Source: Intoshia linei
Taxonomy: Eukaryota; Orthonectida; Rhopaluridae
Length of the DNA: 27,038 nt
NCBI GenBank assembly: GCA_001642005.1
Contig: LWCA01000449.1
Location: 1-27,038, forward strand
Reading direction: 5' to 3'
The notes under the pieces are model-generated. The model saw only the letters and a list, made by a program, of their open reading frames with translations. It made no database searches and was not told where the DNA came from. Position numbers and translations under genes: made by a program. Shown one piece after another: positions 10,494 through 19,952 of this stretch. Positions within the stretch are counted from its first letter, which is position 1. Every line of letters starts with the position of its first letter.

Positions 10494-12949
10494 ATGTATT
10501 CAAAGGACAGTGATTTATTAAAAAACGTAAAATTGAATGAAAAAAGTAGTGAATTATTTGAGATAAACGTCAATGTTTTTTTCGATTTGGAAAAATGTTT
10601 GGAATGGATAAAAAACAATAAATTAAAAAAGGTATTAAAACACGTACGCTATAACTTAATTAGGTAGGTATACAATTAAATCAATTGGCAATAAAGTATT
10701 CACTTCAAATTTATGAAAAACTGAAATTTGAACAAGTCGAAATATACGTCATTTGTGATTCTATTTTCAAAGGGTAACCTTTAAAATTACTTATAAGTAC
10801 AGTGAACGTGAAATTATTATTTTAAGATCATATATCAAGTTTAATTAACTCGATTGATAATAATTAAAATAAACTATTCATTTTTAGCTGCTGTACAGAT
10901 TATATTTCAGCTGAACATGTACCATGTGACGGTATAATACAATTTGGAAAGGCATGTTTAACATGTAAGAATGAAATCATACCAACCCTAAATATTTTTG
11001 GAAAAGTTCCATTTTTAAATGATATTCAAAATTTGCTCAAATATATACCAAAGTTTGTTGATGAAAATGAATGCATTTTGCTGTACATTGATGTTGATAT
11101 ATACCATCTTTTAGGTACATTTTAATTTCAATTTAGTTTTTTATTCAATCCTTTCAAATAGATGATTTTACAATCCAATTATTAAAATTATTTAAAAAAG
11201 TTTATCCAATGAAAATTAGTAAAGATGATACTATATTGGGAAGACATGTGTCTTTAGAAAACATGAAAGACTCTGGTGGAGTGTTGTATATAGGCGAGGA
11301 TATTGAAACCCTTTACTCTGTATCCTTATACTTTTCAACCAAACAAATTGCATATTTAAACATGAACCCTCCCGAAACTACAGATTTAAATTCTACTGAT
11401 GATTTTAACTATCAAAACATTAATTATATTGATTTCGAAGTATCTATTTGCGGGACTGTAAATACTAGTAATTTAATTAGCAAAAGATATTTTGTTATCG
11501 ATAAATGCAAATCTGCCAAATTTATAGGAATTATGATTGGAAATTTACACACTATAGATACCTTAAAGTATGTACAATCTTTGAAAAGGTTACTGAAGCT
11601 TTGCGGTAAATCTGTTTACATTATATATACTGGACGCCCCAACATTCCAAAATGCGCCAATTTTGTAGATATCGAAGTTTTTGTGTATCTTTCTTGCTTT
11701 TCCAGTTTTATTTACAATTCTAAAGAGTTTATTGCACCTATTGCATCTTTACATGAACTTTTACTCTCCTGTATACCAAGCGATACTGTGGATATAGGGT
11801 GGAACAGTTTTATATGTATGGATATTCAATCCATAGGTACTGTTGAACTAATTGTATCAGGTTATTTCATTTTAGATATACATTTATACGAAAAATACAT
11901 AAACGTTGCAAATAATGATTCTGATGATGAATTGGAAGTAAAAAAAGAAAAATCACTAATTTTTCAAAAAAATTATATGATAAAAGCAAACGAAACTGGT
12001 ATCTTTTTTTAACTTTTTCACCATTCGCCGTACTACTTGTTGTAAATTTGAAATCTTTTATATTTGTTGCTGTTTGGTGTAGTTCAAGATTTTTCAAGGG
12101 AATCCCGGACATCTTAAACAAAAAGAAAAAGGTTAGACGCGAATATTAATTTCTAAAGTTGATTCTGAGTGTTAAGTTATATTTACGTTCAATGTATATT
12201 TTTTAAATAAAGTCAAATTTGGAAATCGAGAGCTCGATGTTTATAAGGTACCAAACTACATGATTTTGACAATATTTTCAAAGATTTCACTAATATAAAA
12301 TTATTGATCGCATGTACTTTTTATGTCCATTTTTTGGTGGGGAGCGCCGGTTGAAAAACAATTGTATATATATGATGGCAACCAAATAAAATGTGGTTAA
12401 GTTAATTTTGAGATTATATTTGAAAATTATTTTTAGGTGTTTTAATAAAAAAATTATTATCAGCCCTCCAATTGAAACAAAAGCTAAAATTTGTACCTAT
12501 AGGAGTGAAAATGATTAATATTTTTCAGAAAGTTTTACAATGATACGCAAGTGAACCATGTTTTCATATAAAATCTAATTCTTTTATTATTTTTTAACAT
12601 GTATAATTTTTGGAGTGTTTAAAAATACCTCAAGAGTGTATTTTTAACACGAAAACGCACCTTTTGTCATGGTATATATGATGTTTCTTAACTTATTTTT
12701 CCAAAATAAATTTCAACTAAAAATATATCCTTAATAATAAATAAACCATCCTTACTCGTGCACGACTGTTATATAATTTTGGATAACCTTAATATTTTCT
12801 ATTTAGCTGCTTCATTATTAGCAAACAAGCATTTTTCTGGATTGGATCCTAATTTTGAAAAAAGTGAACCGGCTGTATTAAGTGAGGGTAAATGTGGCTG
12901 TGCCTCATTGTATGAAAATGATATATCCTTGTTAAATAATTCAAAGTAA
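10494..12949 (+). CDS. DPH2: Diphthamide biosynthesis protein 2 (DPH2), 5 exons, 484 aa
   Basis: Exons 10494-10631, 10664-10773, 10888-11114, 11162-11998 and 12807-12949 join in phase (introns 32, 114, 47 and 808 bp). The length is close to the animal norm of about 490. DPH2 pairs with DPH1 in the first step of diphthamide synthesis, transfer of a 3-amino-3-carboxypropyl group from S-adenosylmethionine to a histidine of elongation factor 2, using an unusual iron-sulfur chemistry in the cytosol. Family landmarks are in order: FFDLEKCLEWI near the N-terminus, GCCTDYISAEHV then FGKACL (first two Cys regions), VYIIYTGRPNIPKCANF and EVFVYLSCFSSF (third Cys region). The C-terminal exon has the typical FSGLDPNFEK block and the final glycine-rich motif. 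The start is the first in-frame ATG; the frame is open upstream but only with non-ATG codons. Without the last splice the reading would stop at 12012 and lose the conserved C-terminus. ATTAAA at 12961-12966 may serve as poly(A) signal. Confidence 0.93.
11999..12806 (+). other. Large 808-bp intron of DPH2
   Basis: The donor at 11999 (G|GTATCT) and the acceptor TATTTAG ending at 12806 join ACT-G to CT-GCT in frame. The intron is over ten times longer than most introns here. No paired terminal repeats were identified, though a transposon remnant is the likely reason for its size. Confidence 0.7.
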
Positions 12950-12961
12950 TGTTAATGTTTA

Positions 12962-14772
12962 TTAAACTTTTTGTACAATAAGTCCATGCCAAATATCCAA
13001 CGTGTTGATGGAAGGGTAAATAGTCTTAATTAAATTTGGACAATTTTTAGCATAATTGAGGTTGCCAGTTTCACATACTTTTAAATATCCGTATTCATCA
13101 ATACCACAAATTGTAAACTCAATTTTATTTCCATCATTATATATCATTGTTTTTTCGTCTCTTAAATGCAATATAATGTAGAGGTAAACATAATTACTTG
13201 TGCATCCATAAATTATAGTATCTTCTGTAAAAGCGCTCGTGTCCGTGTATTTCAAATTCATTAATAATTTCGTCAAACGTATCTAAAGTTTTTGCCAAAA
13301 TAACCTCCTTTGTTAATCGAACATGGTTAATTAAATCAATCAGACAAAGAGTGGGCTGTTTATTTGTGAAGTTAAAACCACAACCAAAAAAATATTAAAA
13401 TTGTTAAATAATGTTACTTGATGTGATTAAAGTAGAAGACACAAGCGATTGTGCTTGAACTATGACGCCACCAATTTTAGCAATACGTTTGTAATAAATG
13501 TCATTGGGCCATTTCAAACGCAGCCCAGAATCCTGAATAAATGTATACTATGGAATGTGTACTTTACGTAGTTTATAATAGAATTGATGGATTCAACAAT
13601 AGCACAAGAAAGCATGTGTTGAATAAGACATGCGTATTTTACGATCCTGGAGGTTGTCCCGAATCTTTTTATAACGGTAAATACCAGTTGACCTCTTTAA
13701 AAATTACATAAATGGTATAGTTTTTAACCTGTTGCTTATCCACTTATCCGAACTTCGACCTAATAAATGTATAATGAAAAAAAATTTATAACCCACTCCA
13801 CACGTTTGTTCATTAGCGGAAATAAGAATGTCAGTATCAACAGTGCAATATTTTTCAAAATAACTAAACTATGTCAATAATCATTGATATCATACTTTTG
13901 AGATATTTTGAGAGTGGACCCTACTGAGTCTGCATAGCAAATAATGGGACATTTATCTTTTTTATGCAATGAGTTGAGGAATAGAGGTAAATCAAAACCA
14001 AACTTATGGAATTGGTCCATTTGACATTCATTTCCCAACATAACATCATATAAATGTGATTCTTCGCAGTTTTCGAGTTCTTTTAAATCATTAGAAAGTT
14101 CCTAATTTTGGTTACATTTAAAACAAAAAACCCGTTTTACCTTTTTATAATCAATCAAAAACATTTTAGACTTGGTTTTTATCTGTTTTGGAGCACATTC
14201 TTTAAATTGTAATTTTGGGAATTTTTCCAGTTGAGAAATTAATAGATTTGTCAAATTAACAGCTTCATTTTCTTTTACCTATACGCTAAACATTGAGTAA
14301 AAAATGAACTTACATCGTTGAGTATAAAGTAAGACTCATTCAAATTGAACGATGATGTATCCGCTATGGCATCTTGTCGAGTATCAATATTTTTTAGTTT
14401 TGCAGAAAATGTACTTTTACAGTTTTTGTTACAACAAATTTTACAATCTTGCATTCTTTTATCTCTCAAACAAATCACCGTTTTAGGGTGTTTTTCACTT
14501 ATAATTCCGTCTGATTTAATATCCAAAAAGTTTTTTCTGTGCAAAAAATTGTATATACAATTATTCAAATCAAATGAACACACCCTAAGATTGTATATTA
14601 ACATAACGGAAGCTTTCCTAAGCCATTGTCCAGACAATAGCTGTTTTTCTGTAATAGGGCTCATAATGTTACTTTCATAAGGTAATTTTGAATTTAGCGA
14701 GCATTCTAAATCTTTCGGGAGCTGGTAAGTATAAATGTGCACTGGTAACGTTCTACCCATTATTTTTACCAT
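12962..14772 (-). CDS. HLCS: Holocarboxylase synthetase / biotin-protein ligase (HLCS), 9 exons, 511 aa
   Basis: Exons on the minus strand: 14772-14314, 14278-14141, 14101-13896, 13863-13793, 13759-13729, 13694-13568, 13532-13418, about 13387-13198, and 13160-12962. Introns are 30-39 bp. HLCS activates biotin with ATP and attaches it to the lysine of mitochondrial and cytosolic carboxylases. The N-terminal part contains the amidotransferase-like block seen in animal HLCS (TEKQLLSGQWLRKASVMLIY). The catalytic domain runs in order: CPIICYADSVGSTLK, the biotin loop TCGVGRSSDKWIS, CLIQHMLSCAIVE, LRLKWPNDIYY, KIGGVIV, then the CGFNFTN block. The C-terminal cap domain ends TLDIWHGLIVQKV. Oddities: the loop reads GVGRSSDKW where the animal consensus is close to GKGRGGNVW, and the seventh intron lacks an AG acceptor. 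The stop overlaps an AATAAA (TAATAAA), a likely poly(A) signal. Confidence 0.9.
13388..13417 (-). other. HLCS intron 7 with a non-canonical 3' end
   Basis: On the minus strand the donor AA|GTAACATT is normal. Between it and the conserved CGFN codons no AG occurs, and the frame meets stops if the segment is retained. Ending the intron at a TT restores the conserved residues I-G-C-G-F-N (30 bp). Ending it at TG gives S-C-G-F-N (33 bp). Both lengths fit the other introns of this gene. Confidence 0.6.
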
Positions 14773-15489
14773 TTTTTAATTTAATCGATTATATATTGTT
14801 TGTTGTCATGCCATTAATACTGAAATTTATTAATATTTATTTATATTTATGCAATTTAAATTGCAATTATAATTTGGGATATACTGGGCACCATTTTTTG
14901 TGTATTGCCAATTTTTATTGAAATATTGCATTCTTTATTAAGATTTACTATTGCGATAATGAAGTTTAAACCTTTAATACAGCTCAGTTAAAAGTTTCGT
15001 TTATTTTACTATACTTCAGTACTTCCAACCGATATGTCGCGAAAACTTTAAAATTTTATTTAATTTTTTTTTGAAATTTATAAAATATTCTTTATTGGTG
15101 AAATCATAAGTGAGCAGAAAAAATACGTACTAACAATATTAGTTTATTTAGTGTAAATTTTAAGTTTTAATTAGTGTAAATTGGAAAATCATGGTTATGT
15201 ATATTTGAGCTAAAAATGATTTGAAAAAAATTGGTTTAACTGTATTTATTAATCAATCATTTATTTTTCTGATTTGTGTGTCGCTAAATTTTTTGAGATT
15301 GAAATTTGTGTTTCCATCAAAAATGGTTAGAAAGCACTGCTATACCTATTTATATTTTTTCATCAGAAATATATCATAAAGTAGATTCAGAGCCTAACTA
15401 TTGTATTTAATATTAATTAACGTATTGAATAAGCGACGATATATGTTTCCGACACGTAAAGCCTCAAAAATGTTAAGTATTCAGTATAA
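14773..15489. other. Non-coding region upstream of HLCS
   Basis: AT-rich. It should contain the HLCS promoter next to 14772. Near 15319-15339 the minus strand reads CAGTGCTTTCTAACCATTTT, which looks like a solitary hAT terminus. No gene was found, and no exon that could complete the phosphatase gene further upstream. Confidence 0.4.
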
Positions 15490-16232
15490 GTGTAATAATT
15501 CCATACAGTTTACACTCTCTGGTAAGACATTTAATAGATCAGTTCTATATATATATTCCAATAATTTCTGAATTGAATTACATTTCTTAAAATCTTCATC
15601 AGCGTATATATATTTTAATTGATGATTAATAAGAGGATATATCAAAAATATCAGGATACATTGAGTTCAACGCCGATATATGATGAGTCGGAAATAAAAC
15701 AGAAAATTCATTGAATTTGGTGATATCAATTAATTCGAAAAAATTGTATTCTTACATAAAAGCAAATCTTTCTCTTAAAGTAACTAGTACATTATCTACA
15801 ATTTCGAAAAATTTTTCTTTATAATTGATCTGCCTTCGTGGTAGTGTTACATGATAATCAATGTTATTAGAATTTAAAATATTACGTGTCCGTTCAATAA
15901 TACCTTAGAAATGTTCATCAGTACGTAACGCTTCAACAAATTTAACAAATTCTTTAATTTTAGATTGTCCAAATTTCATATTTAATTTTTTCATCTGTAA
16001 TATGTCAAACAAAATGCCAGCATTAGACAATATATCATCGAAACAATTAAGAAAGAAAACAAAGGTAAAGTCGTTCAATTTTCCCAACAATGTCTCAGCT
16101 AAAAATAAGTTATCATTATCCCATGATTGAGTATTATTAAGAAAATCTTGGAATACATTTAAGGAATTCTTTATATATGATACTGTTCGGCATCTATAAC
16201 ACCACCGTGTTTCAGATACGGATGGAATGCTA
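15490..16232 (-). pseudogene. Decayed hAT-family transposase fragment
   Basis: On the minus strand, conceptual translation starts SIPSVSETRWCYRCRTVSYI, the T-R-W pattern typical of the hAT core. It continues through 16090-15905 (GKLNDFTFVFFLNCFDDI, GILFDILQMKKLNM), which resembles the zinc-finger MYM/52-kDa-repressor group of hAT proteins. It is interrupted by in-frame stops near 15905, 15754 and 15628 and changes frame near 15600, after which DEDFKKCNSIQKLLEYIYR follows. Not functional. Confidence 0.7.
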
Positions 16233-16685
16233 ATTTTATAAGTGCGTAAAATATAAATATTTGTAAAATTGCTATAATCTATTTTAATTATTGAGTAATT
16301 TTACTCTTCATTTTTGAATTATGAGTAGAATTGAATATAACTAAGAAACAACATTTATTGGTTGTATTTCATATATAAATTCCAGACAAATAATAATAAT
16401 GAGAATTTTTTATTTATTTGCTCATACTTAACTTAAGCCTTAGGTTAAGTTTTATGATCGTCAAGCAATTCTGTACATTATTGGTGTGTAGAAAATTGTC
16501 AAAAATTCTATAATTTTTATGAAATATACATTTATTAGTAATAAATTATTACGTTATGCTTTTTATTGATTGTTTATTAGTATTTTAAAGCCAAATCACT
16601 GAGTAATATTTTCTCATTATAATTTAAAAATATTAAAATTAAAAATATTGTGAAATTATTAAATTTAGCAACTCTCAAAATGTCT

Positions 16686-16729
16686 ACTCGTGCTGAGCAC
16701 GAGTGGCACGAGGTGGAGAATTGCCACTG
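16686..16729. repeat. Hairpin and hAT-like terminus next to the phosphatase exon
   Basis: 16686-16704 is a perfect inverted repeat with a single central base (ACTCGTGCT-G-AGCACGAGT). The outer end at 16729 reads, on the minus strand, CAGTGGCAATTCTCCACCTC, a hAT-like start. This is probably the 5' end of the hAT whose transposase lies at 15490-16232. The matching far end was not found. Confidence 0.5.
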
Positions 16730-16746
16730 ATCAATATAATATTAAT

Positions 16747-17394
16747 TTAACTAATAATTACCTGAACAGATACAGCCTGCAATACATCATCGATGATGAT
16801 TACGTTGTTGAGATTTATTGGTAAAATATTCAAATCTTTTACATGGATGCCCATGATGATCTGACACGAATCTCTATAAAATCTTTTTTTGAAGAATTTA
16901 TTATCTTGATCAAATTTTTTTATAATGACATCTGCATAAGATTTCGATGAAGCTGTAAAGAGTACCAATTTATACATACGGCTCATTGTTTCAAGAAATT
17001 CCACCAAGTGAGGTCTCATTTTGATATAGTATAATCTACCGTACAAAGTTATGGTAAAGTCAAAATTTTCGTTAAACGTTTTACTTGAAAAGATCAATGT
17101 ACAGTCCAAATCTAAAACTAGTGTTTTTTTTTAAACCATTTTCATTATTGAGATTGCATTCGTCCATGTGTGCACCGTATATGTTTTGGTATACAAAACT
17201 AATACTTTTTGAAATAACATCCCTAAAATAAGAATAAAATGGTATAAATAATAATACATTTACGATTTATAATATTCAATCTTGTACTGTTGATTTTGAA
17301 AACTGCAAAGATGGAAAGGGTTTTCAATATCAATTTCATTATTCTCACACTCTTTCAATTCTTCATAAAAGTTGCAAAAATGTTGATAATTCAT
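16747..17394 (-). pseudogene. FCP1/SCP-type (CTD small phosphatase-like, HAD superfamily) gene, apparently broken
   Basis: On the minus strand, exon 17394-17264 (ATG, MNYQHFCNFYEELKE...) joins across a 41-bp intron to 17222-16762. The second exon has the HAD motif I region KTLVLDLDCTLIFSS, with the nucleophile pattern D-L-D-x-T and Cys in place of the usual Glu. It continues with MRPHLVEFLETM, the motif II region YKLVLFTASSKSYADVI, RDSCQIIMGIHVKDL and NVIIIDD. Such enzymes dephosphorylate serine residues, for example of the RNA polymerase II tail. Two defects are visible. A run of nine A at about 17123-17131 puts the upstream part one base out of frame with LVLDLD (eight would be in frame). 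The C-terminal block with the conserved Trp and acidic residues is missing: the exon ends 32 bp from a hAT terminus and no further exon was found. A sequence error in the A run is possible. Confidence 0.65.
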
Positions 17395-17752
17395 CAGTTG
17401 GCAAATTTAATCTTTACACTATTTCACTTGCTACGATTTTATACCTGATGCCAAGAATTCCGTATATTGCCACAGATTTTAAAAATACTTGGAAATAGTA
17501 TTGGATAAGGTGGTACCACTACCATTTTATAGGGTTGTTGTGCTTAGTCGTGGCCAATTTTTTGTATGTATCTATTTTTACATTAAGCTCTAATATTTGT
17601 GGAATCATTTCCACTTTTTCCATTTTATAAGTTTCAGATACTTCTGCGATAACTTTACAAAATTCTTTTCGTGACAGATCAAGTTGTTTGTATTTAAATT
17701 TCAGTAAAATGAAAATGAATAATAATATATTATAATTATTGTGTAAATAGTT
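17394..17752 (-). CDS. Exon-like segments of an unrecognised protein, possibly the 5' part of the phosphatase gene
   Basis: On the minus strand an open frame from an acceptor at about 17753 encodes a charged, helix-rich stretch (YKQLDLSRKEFCKVIAEVSE, PQILELNVKIDTYKKLATTK). A 35-bp candidate intron (17522-17488) leads to IFKICGNIRNSWHQ, and a 33-bp candidate intron (17444-17412) then brings a stop at 17394-17396, overlapping the ATG of the phosphatase frame as TGATG. A competing frame across the same junction reads LNLPTDELSTFLQLL and would merge into the phosphatase N-terminus after one frameshift. The family is not recognised and no start codon was identified. The regular intron sizes argue for a real, possibly decaying, gene. 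Confidence 0.35.
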
Positions 17753-17759
17753 CTGATAT

Positions 17760-19952
17760 TATTCAAAAACAAAAGAGTATGTCACAGATGAGATAAAACA
17801 TTTCATAAGCCAATAAAATAAAAAATACACGTTTGATCATTACATGATAATTAAAGCGTATAATATGATACAAATGATTTATGTCATACGACTGAATTTA
17901 AACATCAAATCAAATTATCAATACGTTTGTTTCTTGTTGGTCATGTAACGTATATATTAATGACTTTGTCGTTATTTTTTTTTAATGATATCAGTTTTTG
18001 TATTCAATTTTTAATATGACTATTTGATTTTCTATTAATTTCCATACCTGTCAATATGGATTTATCATATAATTCTCATCAAAATCGTATTTTTATCTGT
18101 TACTCCACAATAAAAACGATGTCCCAAATGCAGATTCGTGGGTCAATATAGGTCCATGTCATATAATTTCCGGGTTAAATCAATCTTTAAAAATGGTATT
18201 AGAAATTAAACTTGTTTAAATTTAAATTCTAACACACTTATTTTTAAGTTAATAATATAGTAGGAATAAAAAAAGTAACATAAAACAGTAGTATTAATTT
18301 ATTTTATTTGGTACGCGAAAAATTTAATGTCAAATTATCGTTGCGTGGTAAACAATACCAAACCCTGTGGTAAGGAACGATTCAATACATTCGTTTTCGT
18401 TTAATTAATTATTACATTTAATTAATTCTTGGACTCAGTTTATTATAAAAAAAATAATAATTTGATTTTTGACCCTAAAGGACTCAATTTCTGAAATTGA
18501 CATTTGCGATAAAACATCACCCATTAAAAACTGTATTAAAAATTGGGCTTGTCTAAATTTAAAGTCTAACACTGTCAATTTTTAATTATACGGTAATGCA
18601 CACATTTTTATAAAAGTACCGGATTACCGTGTAATTGGTAAAATTTATTTAATAAAAATTAATGTGTACGTCATTGATTAGCAGAAATCAAAAATTTAGC
18701 ACATATTAACATATACAACATGTCATTTTATATGCAACATTTGATATATTATTTGTTTAATTGTAACGGTTAATATAATTAATATTGTGAGAATAAAATT
18801 AACTTCTGAAAAAATTTAATATAATTATTTTGGAAAACCGCCACAATATAAATGTTATGAATTAAATATTTTCTTATATTTGGACTATTATAACATCAAT
18901 TCAAAACTTAAGTTTCTTTTTAAATATAACTATAAATATATATTTAAACCATCATTATGTATTTCTAATAATGTGAAATATATATCCGCCAAGTTATTAT
19001 TATTTAATACTAGATTGGATTGTTTTTATTTTATTTTTAATATTATACACAAATTCTATCTAATATATTAAAAAATAGGATAACGATTTTTTTTTAATTC
19101 TTTACACAAATGTTAACAAAACTAAAAATTAAGATGGAATAATTCTCTTTAAAGTAAAAAGTAATGTGATATTATCGTTCCACCTGAAACAAATTTGGAA
19201 ACCACTCCTTTAAAGGATTGATAATAGTGAATAGTAGGATTTTTAAGTTAGATTTTCAACGTGAATTTATTTTTTTGGTAGAATAAAAATGCGCCAACGG
19301 CACACCTAGGTGCTATTTGTACGCAGTACATAATAGCAAACCTCGTGTCATATAAAAGTCTAGTACATTTTTAATTTTTAAAAAAAACGGTAATTTGTGG
19401 TTTTGGATGTGAAGATACAGTGCTCTGTACTGAGATACGAGCTATTGTGCATCCACATACGGGTAATTATTTTAAATAAATTTTTTTTATAACTTAATTA
19501 TCAACAATTACATGTTAACAAAAAATTCTATGAAACGCCACTTAAAATTTGGTTCAAAAAAATTTCTAAAAAAACCCCTTTTAAAGTTTAATAAAAAATA
19601 ATCATATAATTAATAATAATTTTTCGTTAGTAAACTGCTGTATCAAACCCAAAAAATTGATCTTTAGGGCAATTTTTTTTTCAGTAGGGCCTAGCATAAA
19701 ATAGGTTGGTAAACACTGCTCTAGTCCTTACTATCAAAATGATTAATTTTAGGTGCAACAAATCATTTAACAAGTTTTTTACAAAAAGTTAAATTATAAT
19801 GAAGTGACAATCACAGAATATATTTGTCATTGGCAATAATCCATACATCACATCTATTTTAAAATATGAATTGTGTTTGAGTCTCCACAACAATTGCCTG
19901 AAATCAAAGATTACTTGGAATTTACAAAATTCATGTCTGATTCCATTTTGAA
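17760..19952. other. 2.2-kb non-coding region upstream of the Fas2-like gene
   Basis: Very AT-rich, with no supported gene. It contains a direct repeat pair (18191-18248 and 18528-18585, sharing TCTAACAC and TTGT-TAAATTTAAA), a near-perfect hairpin at about 19312-19340 (TGCTATTTGTAC / GTACATAATAGCA), and a solitary hAT-like end near 19718 (minus strand CAGTGTTTACCAACC). The last 200 bp before 19953 should hold the promoter and 5' UTR of the adhesion gene. Confidence 0.5.
18191..18585 (+). repeat. Diverged direct repeat pair
   Basis: Two blocks of about 58 bp, 337 bp apart. The first reads ATTAGAAATTAAACTTGTTT...AATTCTAACAC and the second ATTAAAAATTGGGCTTGTCT...AAGTCTAACAC. Origin unknown; possibly old copies of a MITE. 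Confidence 0.45.

Noticed and set aside
11209-12012. An independent 267-residue gene ending at 12012.
   Set aside because: It is the fourth exon of DPH2. The frame splices at 11998 to 12807, which restores the conserved C-terminus.
14345-14680. A plus-strand 111-residue frame.
   Set aside because: It is antisense to the first exon of HLCS.
16490-16726. A further phosphatase exon after a 35-bp intron, reading WQFSTSCHSC.
   Set aside because: The supposed acceptor is the terminal CAG of a hAT element, and the translation lacks the conserved C-terminal block.
18880-19071. A 63-residue frame of mostly Tyr, Phe, Ile and Lys.
   Set aside because: The composition is what AT-rich non-coding DNA gives by chance; no splice context or similarity was seen.
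19418-19718. A 300-bp hAT MITE between CAGTG and CACTG.
   Set aside because: The two ends share only the first five bases and the flanking 8 bp differ; only the right end resembles a hAT terminus.
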